The notes under the pieces are model-generated. The model saw only the letters and a program-made list of their open reading frames with translations, searched no databases and was not told where the DNA came from. Below are positions 23,701 through 38,700 of a DNA stretch of 64,000 nt, one piece after another (position 1 is the first letter of the stretch; each line of letters opens with the position of its first letter). The stretch lies in NCBI RefSeq assembly GCF_001640805.2, contig NC_066856.1, forward strand, positions 4,303,343 to 4,367,342, written 5' to 3'. The position numbers and the translations under genes are program-made. Origin of the DNA: Lates calcarifer (Eukaryota; Chordata; Actinopteri; Centropomidae).

Positions 23701-26700
23701 GACATAACAGCCTATTATTTGAAGGCATTTGCTGACCATCAACAGCTGGATTAACTCCAGTGACAGCACACAGGGGCTCCATAAGTTCTGAGTCCACGGT
23801 GAAGCTATCTTTACTGAGCAGCACCAGCTCATTCTTAGTGAGAGACAGAATGAATATTAACCCTCCCTCTAACTCCTGGTCAGTCAAAGTAATGCATTAC
23901 TGGGATTAATGTAATGCAATTACTGAATTAGATATTTTATAGCCCTTACATGAATTACAACCATCTATTCAATATGTTTTACAAAATAAAGGAGGATGCA
24001 GTGTTTAATTGCAAATGGTTAAATTTAAATTTTCATTGGTTAAATTCTATTGACCCTCATTCTTCAAAACACAGTGTACAAATCCTTTCCATTTCACAGC
24101 ATCTATACTGTCAGTTTTTACATCCTGGTTATATTTCATTTGAACTGTATATATTCCTATTTGGTTGGTTATAAGGTCTTGTAATCTTATGGTAATTAAC
24201 ATTTCTCTTGTAAAGTTGATGGAGGCAAGATGGCTGAATAAAGGGTAGTATACTTGAGAGGAGTTGCATAACTTGTTTAATTTTTAGGCAGAGTTTTAGT
24301 AACAGGAAGTGATTCACCACGCATGCTGGTAATGCTTCTGCCACTGCTTTGTTTATACCTACTGTATATGTCCAGTACAAAACTCTTATTTTGTACTGCT
24401 GTTTAAGGTCACACCCTTGTGTAACAAACCTGATTCTAATTTTTTTTTCCACATCATTTTTGGTTATATTATTTATGATTAAATTGCTGCTTGAGCTGCT
24501 TAACCCTGGTGCCATTATCATCCATTGTCCTTATTTTTTTTCTTTTTTCCATTTCCTTTGCTTCCCCTCCTTATTTTGCTCTCCATCCATCCTGTATGCC
24601 TTGTTCCTGCATCGCAGCCTGCTGCCGGGGCGACCAAACCAAGCACCGCTGCCAAAATGCGGCCAAGCTCTGCGGCTGCTAGTGGTGGTTCACCCGCAGC
24701 CCCTACTAAGCGCCCCACACCCTCCTCCACCACCTCCACCTCAGACAAAAAAACAGCCACAGCAAAGGCACCATCCACAACCACTGCTGGCCCAAAGCGG
24801 CCCTCCACCACTTCTTCCAGCCGCCCCTTGTCATCAACCACAGCGACTACACGTGATGTCAAACCCAAGGTAAGTGTCAGGTGTCAGAAGGTTGGTCAAA
24901 GGCCGCAGAATGCTCAGTTACACGGAAGAACACATCTGGATGCACAAGGGATTTAATGGACACTCCGGCATTGTAGGTGCTGGCCAGCAGCATACTGAAA
25001 GGTCTACACAAGTCTCCTGGAAGTGCTGTTAATATCTGTTCCCTCTCAGCTTCAGACACAAGCGATAAGGTCACATTGACTCAAACTGCAGCTGGACATT
25101 TAAAAGAACACACCTGACTGGTTTGGATCAAACAAAAAAAAATCTTACTTTTGTACCTGAATGGGTTTGAGTTCAGTTTAAATATATTGGAAGTTCAAAA
25201 TGTAAAATGTAAAGCTCTGTTTGGTTTCAGGCTCGCAAAAATCTGTTTCCCCCTTGGTCAGAGAAAGAATTTGGCCATCTGGTCTCTGTGCCTGTTAGTA
25301 TGCACAGGCTCACAGTTGTGTATTATAACACTCTGATGAGTACAGTTTTAGGGTCACCGAGAGTACAAGCTGCATATATGAAACAAGTCCAAGCTGGAGA
25401 TGTAAGAAAACAAAAGCTGTTGTCCTCAGTAAGGTCACCAGACAGAGGGAGTCAGAAACATACAGCTGGTGACGTTTTCAGTGAAGACAGACCCAACAGG
25501 AGATACTTTTGCTGTCATATAGAAATATGCTGACAGTGTTCAACTCAGAAAGTACCACTTAATCATAACGTATCCTGTAGAATGGGTTCTTTAAAACTCA
25601 TGTACACATGCTTTATAGGACAGTTATAAGCTATTCATTCACTGATTGACATCGTTTTGGATTCTAGATTGTGTTTATCATGTATTGATAAGCTATCAAA
25701 AAAAAATCTCACCATGTGGTCCATTTAGTAGCTGTTCTGGAGCTTTTAGTGCTATGACATGAGCTGATTGCTCATTTGTTATGGAATTGCCAGTGCTCTT
25801 TTTTGTGACATTTTTTGGTCAGCTAATGTTTTCAGGATCAAGAATGAACTTTCATAATCCTTAAAGTGCATGATGACTGAAAGCTCTTACAACCTTACAA
25901 CCTATAAAGCTTTCCAACAGAGTGTCTTATTAGAAAGTTGTACTGAGATATGTTGTACAGCTGCAGTATTCCCAGTTATTCCTAGCTATCCTGCTATGTC
26001 CAACCCTGCCTCCTCTCTCTCTGTTTCCTGCCTGTATCTACACAAGGTGACAGATAAATAATTAATCTTTAAAAATTATTTGTTTGACCTTCATGTAGTA
26101 GATTAATGCTCTACAGGTCAACTTTTTGAAATAATATAAAAACTTGCTTGATGAGTTCAGTGTCAGTTCAGGTCTTGGCTGCTTCAAGGACAAATCTCTA
26201 AAACTGGACATTCAAGTTATCATGTTGTATTGATTCATTGACTGGCCTATGCTACTTCCTCTTGCTTTATGCCTCAAGAAGACCTGTCAGTGTTCTGTCC
26301 CCCTCTTTTGGTGGCCTCCTTAACTGCAACTAGTGTGACACCACAACCTATAAATTAGCAGTCACTGTTTAGCCTCTCAGCACCCAGGGGTGCAGTGTGA
26401 CTCAGTACAGCGTGGCCAGCTTGTTGTAGGATGGCTCAGCTGTATGTGGAGCGTGGCATCATCTGAGGGGTTATGGGGTGGGGGTGGGGGGGTGCTGCTG
26501 AATGAAGTGTGCAATCCTCGAGGAGCGCCTTGGACTCAATCTACATGCTACATGCTACATGCATCAGGGCAGAATCTTTGACCTGAATTTCTCAGCCTGA
26601 ACATTTGTGTGAACTGATGACAGCAGCTACACATTCTGAAGTTATATTATGACCAACCACTGTGGTTTTAATCATCACTCTCTGCTGAATTCTTCCTGTC

Positions 26701-29700
26701 CCTTCCTTCTCAATTGACATCTCCCTTGTTTTTTATGTTTCTCTCTCTTCTCAGACAACCACAGAGAAGCGTCCCTCTGTGCCAAAGGCCAGCACTGCCA
26801 CCTCGAATCAAACGGGCTCCACTGCCACCACCAAAAATGGAACTGCCACCACAGCAGCCAGTAAAACCACTACATCAGTGCGCACGGCAACATCTACTCG
26901 CACTGCTACCGCCACTGCAGCCAAAAAGCCTCTGGGTATGGCAGACATGCTCACACACAAATATACATATACACACAGATTTATGATGGCTTTAGAAGAT
27001 TTTCCACAATGGTTTAGTCTAACATCAATTTCAATCATCACTAAAACCTTAGTAGTAGTATCTCCCTAAGCTCTATTCAGACATTTTGTCCTGTGCAGCA
27101 ACTGTAAAGTGACCATCTGTGTTTCAGCCTCTAAGACAGACAGCAAACCAGGAGAGGAGAAGAAACCCAGCACTCTGAAGACTTCTGCAGGTATTACAGC
27201 TCTCCCCTCACTTATTATTATTTTGTGCAGAAACCTCCATGCAAACACATGCACCTGTAGAAAGAATCAAATAAGAAACAAAGCCAAATGCAAACTGAAC
27301 TGGGAATAACAACAGAAAATGCATGTGTATGTCACACAGTGAAAAGTGCCATTGGTTGGATGAGCATTTCTATGGAAACCCAGTACTAATGTGAAGTGAC
27401 GCTGTGACATATCATTAGAGTCTTCAGTGGGTATCTGGCTGTGTCATCATAAATCTGTTAAGCTGTCTTACTGCTGACACCTTTAGAAAATTTCCAACTA
27501 ATAAATAAAAATCATATTATGTTCCTCTTAGTACAGTTTTGAAGATTTGGAAAGTCAACTTCATGTACAACTACTGAAAGTATTTGAAGGTTCTATCAGA
27601 AGGACATCAGTATCAGAAAGTGATTTTTTCCAGATAAAAGTGCAACATATGGATAAGACCGTGTTTTTATAGTGGACAGTCAGGGAAACAATGGTAATTT
27701 AATAAAATCCCATTGCTGACAACTCTAACCAACTGATGCCTTTATTTCCAGCTACTGTTTGACCCTGCGCTGTGTTGTTCTGCCTTTCTCTGTGCTCTCG
27801 CTTTCTTCATATATACCTGTCTTCTTTATTCTTCACTTTCCTCTTCAGCAATTCTTTCCTCAGTCTTTCCTCACTTCTCTCTCTTCCTACACAGTTCCAG
27901 CCTCCTGTCAACAGATTAGTTTACATTTTGGCAACAGGAGAGCTGTCAGCAGGAGTGTGACACTGCAACACACAGTGTCCAACCATGACAATGCTGGGCA
28001 TGCTCTTATAGAGAGTGAGGCTTTATTGCTGAAAGGCCCTGAGGAGTTTAAAAACCTTCACCGCAGCAATTTGTGGATTACTGTCCCTTTGCTGTTGACA
28101 GGAGTTTGCAGCTCCTGCTGATACAGCCTCGGGTTGTCTAATCTGCCAGGGTTCACATGGCAAGTCAAATTACTCTTTATGGAGGCAAGCGGGAGGATTT
28201 CTTCAGTTAAACATGTCTTAACAGCAGCTGGAGATATACTAAAGGCTCTCAGGGAGGATTGACAGCAGGACACATGGTTCAGCATGCCTCAGCACTCTGA
28301 AGAAAGAGTTGACATATCACAAAATGTAATGACAGATTTATTGATGCAATGTGCACTGCTCAGTGCTGAGTAAAGTACTTAATGTATTTACTCTACAGAA
28401 TTTACATAGCTTCTGTTATATTTTCCTTAGAAATGTTGCTCTTAGCTATTTAAAGCATAGGAGTGGTATTGCTCTGTCACGTTATTTTTTACAGAAAAGA
28501 AAGCCAGTTGCCCATTTACAATTTGTGACATGTTGAATTAATGATTGTTTTCTACAGTCAGCTACAAAAAGTATCCAGAACTTACAGTCATGTAAGTCAC
28601 TGAGTTTCATTGGTTTACAAAAACAGGGCAGAGCTGTCAGTGAGATCCTAAAGAGCTGTGTAAGTTCAACATTAAAATAGGTCTGAATCAAAAAAGATGA
28701 TCCCTCAGTGCCTGGTTGCCCTTCTTTCTGTCTCTGTCTATGCTTCCCTGATTTATTTGATTGATTTCTTTCTTGTGTCTACTTCTTTTCTGGCACTCGT
28801 GTCATTTATCTGTCAGGGTTGACAGTCGATGACAGACAATGCCCTTTGTGGTTTGACTTTGGTTTTACAGTGTGTTTGTGTGTGTGAGAGAGAGAGAGTG
28901 AGACAGAGTTTTTCTGAATTTGTAAGTCCTTTGGGTTTCTTGATTTCTGTATGATGTTGCTTTAAGTGTAGCAGAGAACTGAAATATTTTGGGTGGGTTT
29001 AATGTGCCGGTCCACAATTGATGGAAGTGTTCCAACACCCCTACTTTCATATCATGGTTTAGTCCTTACCTCAGGTGTTATGTTCTGATTGAACACAAAG
29101 CAAATTCTAAGTTCTGCACAGAGGATTGACTCAAACAGCCAAAATACAGAATATGGACATGTTGCATGTGCCTGTGGTGTGTTTGTGTGACAGTTCAGCA
29201 TCTGATTTCAAACCTCAACCAGAAATGCCAGTTCTTTGTGTGATTCCCCTCAGACCCCTCTCTTCATTCATGAGCAGGAGTCATAAAGCCTCAAATAAGA
29301 GAATCTCACTGATGCTCCTTAGCCTCATTTTGTTTGTGTCCACTCACATCTTTGTACTGACTCAATATTCTATTCTCTTTGTGTTCAGTCTGACTACATA
29401 AACAGATTGTAGCTTTAAGATGCAGAAGTAATAGTGAGACATTTTGGGTAATCTATTAATCTCTCTGTCAGATAATCTTCTTCCCACGATGAAACACATT
29501 AAAACTCTGAATAACTCTCCCTCTCTCTCTCTCCCAGCTGATTCTACCAAGTCCAAGACCACCACCACCCGCAGCACTGGTTCCACCACTACTGCCTCTC
29601 GCCCACGAACTACAGCAACTAAGCCGGCCACACCATCCTCCACCTCTGGCACAGTACCAGAGAAGAAGCCCCCGGTGCCCCGCGCCCCCCGGGCTGCTTC

Positions 29701-32700
29701 CTCAACCACAGCTACTTCCACTACCACCACTACGAGGACCACATCTCGCCCCGGCACCGCACCAGCCCCGGACATCCGCAACGCCCGCTCCAAGATCGGC
29801 TCTACAGACAACATGAAGCACCAGCCTGGAGGAGGGAAGGTATGTCTTATGGTTTCACCTGCAGTTATCCCTCTGTGCTTGTGATAGCTTGTATTTTCTG
29901 ACTGGCTGCTCTTCAACTAACATGCAGTGTAGCTGCGAGACCTCACCTTACTGGCTTCCTGTGGTTCCTCACTTATTCTTATTCTTTCCTCCTGTACCTC
30001 TGTTAGCTATCAACATGTTATCATAAAATACAACTGTCTTGCTACACTCACATGAACAGTTACAGTAGCATACAGTCCTCACTTTCTTAAATCTTCTGCT
30101 TCTGGTTTTGATGTTTTGCTTGGTTTTGAGAGTTTTTCTTCAGCGTGTTCATTTACTACCATCTCACTCATTCTTCAAGCTTATAACCTTCATAGAATGT
30201 TTGCATAGAAGCATGTGTGTGAAAGATACGGCAGAGGAAGCCTGTGTCTTAGGAGGATTCCCTGGTCTTTCTTTTAGCTCTTTAAAGGACAGTTCTTATT
30301 TTTAGAATTTTAGCATTTGTCATTCATCTATAATAACACTTTACTTGCAGAAGTAACTGCTGAGAAGTCCAACACAAGTGTTCCAATAGTCGGCCACATT
30401 TTGTTGGTATGGTCTGATTAACTGGCTCAGGGTCCCTGTACAAAAAATTTGCTGTTTAGCCCTTCCATGACCCATGACCTCTACCCCTCAGTTCTGTGCA
30501 TTGCGCATGTGCCCTGTCACCTGCCAGGTTGCCGATATGTGCAGTGCACACAACATTAGCTTCATTTTCATTATGGGAACTATGATGGTGGATGCTAGGA
30601 GCATCAGAAATACATTGATTTAAGAGGCGTTATTTCTGTATGTTGACTTACAGCGATCTATACAGCTGTGTTGATCTCATCCATCCTTCCCTCCATTTTG
30701 TAGCTATTTTTCTGGCTCCACTAAGGATGATGCGCTCCTCATATTTAATCCCACCTACAAAGTTTTGCCATGGTTGTTCTCCACTCTGGAAAGCAGCACA
30801 AGATCAGATCTTTTTGTATGGAAAAAAAAAAAATCTGAGATATAAGCAGTGATTCAAAGGTCTGGAACCACCCTATCCTGACAGGACAGGTAAACCCTCT
30901 GGCAGGCACCTTGGACTGCAGTCTCCTCCTCTGCTCAGTTGGTAATCAAACCTTGCCTGTTGGACTTCTTTTGAGTGATCTCGCTACATTTTTTAGAGCC
31001 AGGTTTCAAGCCACCGGAATTATCCTTTAAGTCCTTTTCCTCTGTCAGATCATCCCCCTCTTTGGTTTGTGCATTCAACCATCACCTACCTTCCTCCTCC
31101 CTATTTCTCCCTGTTTCATCTCCTACTTTTATAACTCTCTGCCCTGTCCCTCCATGTCTTCTTGCTCCTCTTTTCCTTCTTGCATCCTTGATTTCTCTTA
31201 TCTCTCCTCATCCTTTTTTTCTTTATTCTGCACTGCATCCCCACTAATATTCCATCTTCTCTGTCATCTCTTTTCTCCTTTATCTCAACCTCTACTTTTG
31301 TTTCCACCCTTTTCTTTTTACCCTTCCCCCATTTTTCTCTTTCATAATTCTCATCCTCCTCCCTCATATACAATTGTCCGAACGTTCACCTCCTCCTCCT
31401 CTCCTCGTGTGTGGCTTGTCTCCCCAGGTGTCATCTGCCTCTCAGAACAGGGCTGTCGCCTCCAAAGACACGAGCCAGGGCAAAGTGAGTTCCCTCTCCA
31501 TCCACCGCACCATCATCACATTCTCCTCTTCCTGACTCTCTCATGTTATCTCTTTTTGCTCTGTCTAATCTGTTCATACATATTTTGCAATTTTCTTTTT
31601 ACCGCCTCTCATATATTTTTTGTCTGTGTTTATTACATTGAACAACTGAGGGCAAAAAAATAAGAAAGAAGGAAGGAAGAGAGAAAATTACTAGCTGCAG
31701 GCATTTGATTAATAAAAGTATCTACAGTATCCTGTACTGCCCTATTTAAATGTATAAATGAGTCTGCATTTATACCTGCAGCAATAATGCAATAAAATCA
31801 GACATGGGTTTAGATATTTATTATTCATTTTTTTTAATCAGCTGGAAAAATAGTGAACTTACTAGTGTTTTCTTGGTACACATTTCCAAAATATGTTGAT
31901 TCCAGACAGTTCCATGGTAGGAATAACATTTTTACAATGAAGTTAATATAGTGGTGTCCTGCGAGCATCAGTGTTTTACTGCAGTGTCAATCACTAAGCC
32001 AACTCACTACAAGGAAGTCCCTTGCGTGGTTGGTGAAAGCAGAAACTCATCATCCCAGCACTGCAGAGGCTCAGGTCAAAAAGAACAGGCAGTGTTCACT
32101 TTGTGGGAATCTGTTGAGGGATTATGTTCTCGTCCCAGCCGTTCTGAATCCTGCTTGTTGATTATTTTGTGTTATTCTGTGTTAAATGGGCTCTGGCCCA
32201 GCTTTGTGTGAGCGAGTGTGTGTGTGTGTGTGAGGATGTGACATTGTGTTATTGAAGAAGTTAGAAATATGCAGGTTTTTCCCCTTTTTTGGTTCTGTTT
32301 TGTTTTTTCACCATATTTGTAACAATTCATGTGGATACAAAATCTTGTGTGTCAGGTTTGGTCTGATAGTCTAACCTGTCATAATCCAAATCATGTTTTG
32401 TTAAAGTGTGCTAAAAAAAAAACATGTACTGTGTCTCCATTAAACACATTTTGTGAGACTCTGCCGTGCTATCCTGAGCAGGGCCAGATGTTTATATGTT
32501 GTGTTATATGTTGTGCATGTGTTCGCTCCCTCAGTTGCTCCTCTGTTCTTTTTCTCCAAACTTGGGTAAAAAAAAAAAAAAAAAAATCTTTTAATCACTA
32601 TCAATATTCAAATGGCATCAAAAGCAGTATGTATCATTTCAGACAGTATAACTGCCCAGCAGTTGATAGCAAGCATGCATAAACTAGTTTAAATATATGT

Positions 32701-35700
32701 AGCTGTTTTGCCCGGGTGAACCTTGCTCCCTCCCTCTGTCCTTTCTTTTCTAACCCTACCTATAATGGTGACTTCTCCTCTACTCTCTTCTTTTTATCCT
32801 CCTCTCCTTCGTTCTCTTCTTTTCCTATCTCCTCTCTTCCCCTCTTCTCTCCTTTCATTTCCTCTCAGTCACCCCCTCCACTGCCTTCCTCTGCTCTCCT
32901 CTTCCCTCTTGCTGCTATGCTGTGTCCATATAGGTTCAGATAGTCTCCAAAAAGCTGGACTTCAGCCACGTCACCTCACGCTTGGGCTCCAAGGACAATA
33001 TGAAGCATGTTCCTGGTGGAGGGAATGTAAGTACTGTCTGGCCCACGACCAGAGTTCATATGCAACGGCCAATTAGTCAAACAATTCGACTCAGTTAAAC
33101 AGCTAGAAAGAACAATAAGATGAAAAATTGTATTTTCGTCTCGCCTTCGCTTCTAAATAGGGTCCATAGTCTATAAATGCCAGCTTGAGTGAGCTGTACA
33201 TGAAATGTGTCAGCCTTTAAAAGAATTCAAGGCAATCCCTCAAAATCAAGCCACTCATGACCACCAACGCAAAGTGCTGCTCTAGGAATTTGACAGAATT
33301 GTGAGTTATTGGACAGCATGCTAGCAAGCTTAATGTGCCAGCCCTTACCCACAACCTGCTTCACAGTCCCTTGCTTCCTTAAACTCTTCCTGTGTCGTCC
33401 TGCCCTGTCACTAACTTACTAAACGCCAGTCAAGCAAGTCAAGATCGGCTCAGGCTCTGTCATGATTGTCTGGTTCTGTGAGGATGGCGTCTCCACACAC
33501 AGGGATGAATTTGGGATTTCTGGATTTCTGAAATGACACTGTCCTGTCCTCGGCTTCTTCTTTTGGTGTCTGAATTTTTACCTTGCCATTTTTACAGCAC
33601 ATGTACCAAATTATTTCACAGCAACAAGGTATTATAATGTCATTTTGATGAGATTGTTCACTTCAATAATGGTAGGCTTGAAGCATGTGTTTCCTGATGT
33701 CTGAATTCCCAAAGCTCAGCAGTTCATCATAACTGAGGCAACATGGTCTTGAAGTTGCAATCGGAATTCTTTGTGTTTGTCTTTGTCAGCGGGTTATTGC
33801 CACATTACGGAGAACGTGGCAGAATACAGCTCCTTGTCTTTAGGTGAACTCCTCGGGGATTCAGGGTGCACAGAGGACTTAGAAATATATATTTCCAAAA
33901 TGAAATGAAATGAGACTATCAAGGGACGCTTCTTTTAACCCTCGACCCAACCTTTATTAACACTGTTGACAGGTGCAGATACTCAACAAGAAGGTGGATT
34001 TGAGTAAGGTGACATCAAAATGCGGCTCCAAGGACAACATCAAGCACAAGCCTGGTGAGCTGGGAAATGTTGTTATGATGCTATATGCAGTTGCCTGTTT
34101 ATTAGGTACACCTAACTAAATCTAATTCATTTTTATTCAATAGTGCTGCCATAGAGCCGATCCTCATGAAGGTTCCAATGTTCAGTTTCAGCTGAAACTG
34201 CTTCAGAAACGTGTTGATTCAACTTTATGGTCATTTTAGAGGCTGCAGTTTGTGGCGCTGCTAAACTGTATTGAATTAATTAAACTGACAATTGAGTGTA
34301 TACATGGTAGATCCATATGCATAGTGCATATGAGATGTGTACAATCCTCCTCAAATTTTGTAATGACTCTGCCTCTTTAAAGCTATTAAATCAGACTTTT
34401 TTCATTTTCAACATAAAAATCAGATGGGGAAATGGTTGGAAATGGGAAACACCATTGTTGTTTACAGTTGTTTACAATGTTTAGTTTACTAGAATTATCA
34501 GTTTAGATTAGGTACATTAACACTGATGTCAAAAGCAATTCACAACTGCAGCAACAGCATTCATAATGATATGAGAGATTTTCCATTTTGTGGCTTGACA
34601 TAAAGAACTGGTTTGCTGTGTAGAAGTTGTATCTGCTTTGCACGTGCTCCTCAAAGTGTAAGCTAATGTGCGATCATCAGACTGATTACCCATGTGTGCT
34701 GCAGGTGGTGGAGACGTGAAGATTGAGTCCCACAAAGTGAACTTTAGGGAAAAGGCTCAGTCCAAAGTGGGCTCCATGGACAATGTGAGTCATTCACCTG
34801 GTGGAGGAAACATCAAGGTGAGCTCATCACACATGGAGACGTCCTTTAGTCTGTGTGCACACTGTCACTCTGTCTGTAAACTATTGTTTTTTATGTTCTT
34901 GTTCAGGAATGAAGCAGAGCAGGGCACTCTCTGTAACTATGACATGTTGAGATATTTTGAATGTCTTTGAGCTAGCTAGTCACAGTGAAGATGCTTCAGG
35001 TTTCACAGTACATTAGCAAATGAGAATTCAGATACACTTCCTACAGTAGTCATTACAGAGCCCATTGTAAAGTGTGCTGTCCAGTGCTAACTGCAGTTTA
35101 CTGACAGTGGCACCTACTTGAGTTTGTCATGATGGCATCAAAGTGTACATTGCATGACTTGCCTTTATTATTATATGCATAGGATAATTGACCCAGTGTC
35201 CAGATGAAAGCAGTCTACTATGACATTATTTAGTTCCTCCTATGAATATAAAACACATGCACATTTACTCAGATAATCCAGTCTGGCATTTACGTCAACA
35301 TTCCAATATGTTGATGTAAATGTCACATTGTTTTTGTAAGCCTATGTTCATAGACCCTGAGCCTGAAAATGTTTTAAGGAACTCTGGCCTTTAGTAATGT
35401 AATGGCTCAGCTTTTTAAAGAGCAACTTAAAGCCCCTGAAAACTTGCTTTCAATTATTAACATCCTCTTTGTAACATGAATTAATTCATGACTGAAGGAG
35501 CTAAACTGAGCAAAGATTCAGCTAATCTGCTTCATCAGTATTATATGCGTGTGTTTAATCAGATTTGATTTGTTTATATAGGACCATATTGCTCATAGTA
35601 AGAATCATTAATAATAACAAATAATCATAACATTTATTTCTGGGTCTTTAAATGCAGGCTGGAAACCACTGAACTCCAATGGTTAAAGTGCTCACACTGC

Positions 35701-38700
35701 TATAGTGATGTCGAGTGTATGCTCAGGGTGTGGTCAGTACACGCTGACATCACTGCTGGGTGTGGTTATGGGGGACTTGTAACTAGAGAGGGCAGTGAAA
35801 CACTGCTTCCCATCTTGGTGTAAAGTTACAATTTAAGTAATAATCTGTGCAAGAATTGATCCATATTATGAATTCAGGTTTTTGAAAATGGTTCGTTTTA
35901 TGTTGTTACACCTACTTACTAATGATAATAACTTTATTTACTTGAACTTTGATGCACTGTCTCTGAATCCTAATGGAAATTAGAGTGTAACTTAATGTGC
36001 AGCAGCCACACACCTTGCTCTGAATGGGTCTAAACTGGAGGAAAAAAAGCTTAGACTGAATTAGCAGAGATACTTTTTACACCTTTCATTAAAGTGTGGA
36101 ACTGTTTTAGAATGATTATTAGAAGATGGTTGTCTGAAGGACACTGCTGCTGACTCAGTTCCTTCATTCCCTGTGTGTCTGCATGTTAATATATACAAAT
36201 AATGTGTTGGGGAGATATTTGTGTACGGTGTGAGGAGAAAATTGTTTCAGGCTTTTCATGCTTGTCTCGTTCCACCACTGTGTTCATAATGACATCAAAA
36301 AGATTCTGAGTGGCTTCAAGCTACAGTCACTGATGATGTTGACAGCCTGTCATAAGCCATCTGCAGCAACCTGAAACATCTCAGACCCTCCACACCTGAA
36401 ATCGACTTCCTTTCTCCTGACCTTTTGTCCCTCTGTTATGAAATAGTCTGGATGATCCCCTGCGGAGCAGAACTCAGCTCAGCTCTGTTCAACACATTTA
36501 GAAAGTTCCATATGTATGGGCTGGGGTATTGCAAGGAATGAGCTTGCGAACTTGCGAAAAACAATTTTGGCAAATTTGCAAATCGATCAGATATGATGTC
36601 ACCTGTCCCCTCAGCCTACAGCAGTCCATCTGTGTTTCATGATCACATCCTTCACTCACATCTCCATCTCTACACACTGTTTTACACTCCCAGCCATCAT
36701 CTGCACCCTCCAACTTACTGAAGATGCATAATCTTAGGAACAACTAAAAATAGTATTCACATCACAACAACCTGTCTGAGAGAGCTTTTTTGTCCAAATA
36801 GCTTTGTGATAAATTTTAACTGAAGTCTGTTTTTAAGAATGATTTGCATAGTTTTGAAACATGTTCTCTTTATACCAACAACAACAGTGATTTTTCAGCT
36901 CCTGCTCTTCTTGGTTTTTGTTGGAAAGACGTACAATGTTACTCTGCATATAATATTTCATTTTTTATTAGACTGTGAAGACAATGTCCCACTCCCTGTC
37001 TCTCCAACTGATAAGGTGTCCATATACAGTGCATTTGGAAAGTATTCGCTCTGATTTCAGCATGAGGCTGCAACATAACAAAATGCGAAAAAAGTGAATG
37101 GGTCTGTATACTTTCAGAATGCACTGTATGTATTGCAGGAGTGCTTTTTTTCTTTCTAAATGATAAAGCTGGTAAACTCCATGAAAAGACTAAAGCCAAC
37201 AATGAATGTATCCTACTAACATGTATTGTGTGTATATCCAAAGCCTGATACATTGTATTCCTCTGTGCTAGAGAGCTCCATTGTTGCCCAGAAACTATTA
37301 AAAACACATAATTTAGCCACACTGTTCCCCCGGATGACATGCTCATTCATTACCATGAACACACAGACTGTAATTTATTTTGACTAAATCCCATAATACA
37401 CTGTCCTGCTGCTAGAAATACTCACTATTGCATCAAATGTGGATTAATCCATCACCGAAAATAGTCACCTGAACAAATGCGCTATTTCCTCCTGTTTGGG
37501 TTACATTTGCTAAAAGTGGCCAGCTGTTTCAGGAACTGCTGGAGCTGTTTAAATAAAGAAATGATATGCGATCTGTTTTTAAACAGGTCAAGCCCATTGG
37601 TTCCTTCCTTCAGTAGGAACCAGTGGGCTTCTGGCTGAGTACCCCAGATGGAGCAGAGAAAGTTGAAAAGACTGAGAGATGGACAAACACATTCTTGGTT
37701 TGGGTCTTTTCATGGGATTTGTCAATAGTAAGAAAAATACATAATATCATACTTCACCGGCCACCAGTCCTTTAGGACTGTCGACATGAAACAGATTTGG
37801 GGTGTTTCAGTCTTATAGTCAGTCTTATAGTTTCTTGGACTGTGGGTAAAATATAAAGCCACTCAGGCTGCTTGACTGTGTATTTACCTGGTTTCACCTT
37901 GGTTGTGTTCTGATATGTTTGTTGTAGCAGTGCTTGATTGTTATTTTATATTCCATTTCTCCAATGTAGAATGATGGAATTCAGGTATTTTTAGACTTAT
38001 GAGGTTATATAGAAGAGTTTACAGCTCAGGAAAAGAACATTTCTATATACGTTGCACTGCACATCTGCTTTTTTCCTATGTGATGTGCTTGACGTTGCAG
38101 TTTCTTTTCTGTCATTGCATTCATTAGGCATGTTCAGTTATTCAATTTGTGTGTTATATATGAGTTGTTATTACATTTTTTTTATGATTCCATCGTCCCT
38201 CACCTGAATCTGGCTCCAGATCTTTTAAGGTTTAGCAGACATGTGCCTTGCTAGAGTCTTGCAAGGACAAACTTAACTGTCTATAAATCACTAAATAAAG
38301 ATATATATCCTGACTTTAACAAATTACAGTGTAAATGTAGTTATACAGATTTGGAGCCAGGTTGTTCCATCTCCATCCCCACCAATTGACACACCCTGCT
38401 ATGTGTTTCTAGGCTGAGGGGGCCCAGGAGACAACAGAGGGGAATGGGACTCCCCTGAGTGGCACCCCGGCCCCAGGCCCAGGCTCCGAGCCAGGGCAGA
38501 CTGGGAGCCCCGCTGCCCAGGAGAATGGGCTGAAGGACGGGGCTCCCTGTGATAGTGAGAGCCACCGGGAGCCCCAGGCTCTGGACTCAAGCATCCCAGA
38601 GACAAGTAAGTTTGTGTGTGTGCCAGCCTCATCTACTATCAGCTTAGGGTTTGATTCCCAGGAGGAGATGCACAAAGCCAGTGATGCCCAGCTGTATCCT

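Noticed and set aside
31067..31663. 198-codon Ser/Pro/Leu ORF
   Set aside because: It spans the C/T tract and a real MAP4 exon in the wrong frame.
38640..38662. tRNA B-box-like GGTTTGATTCCCAGG
   Set aside because: No matching A-box or cloverleaf could be laid out around it.
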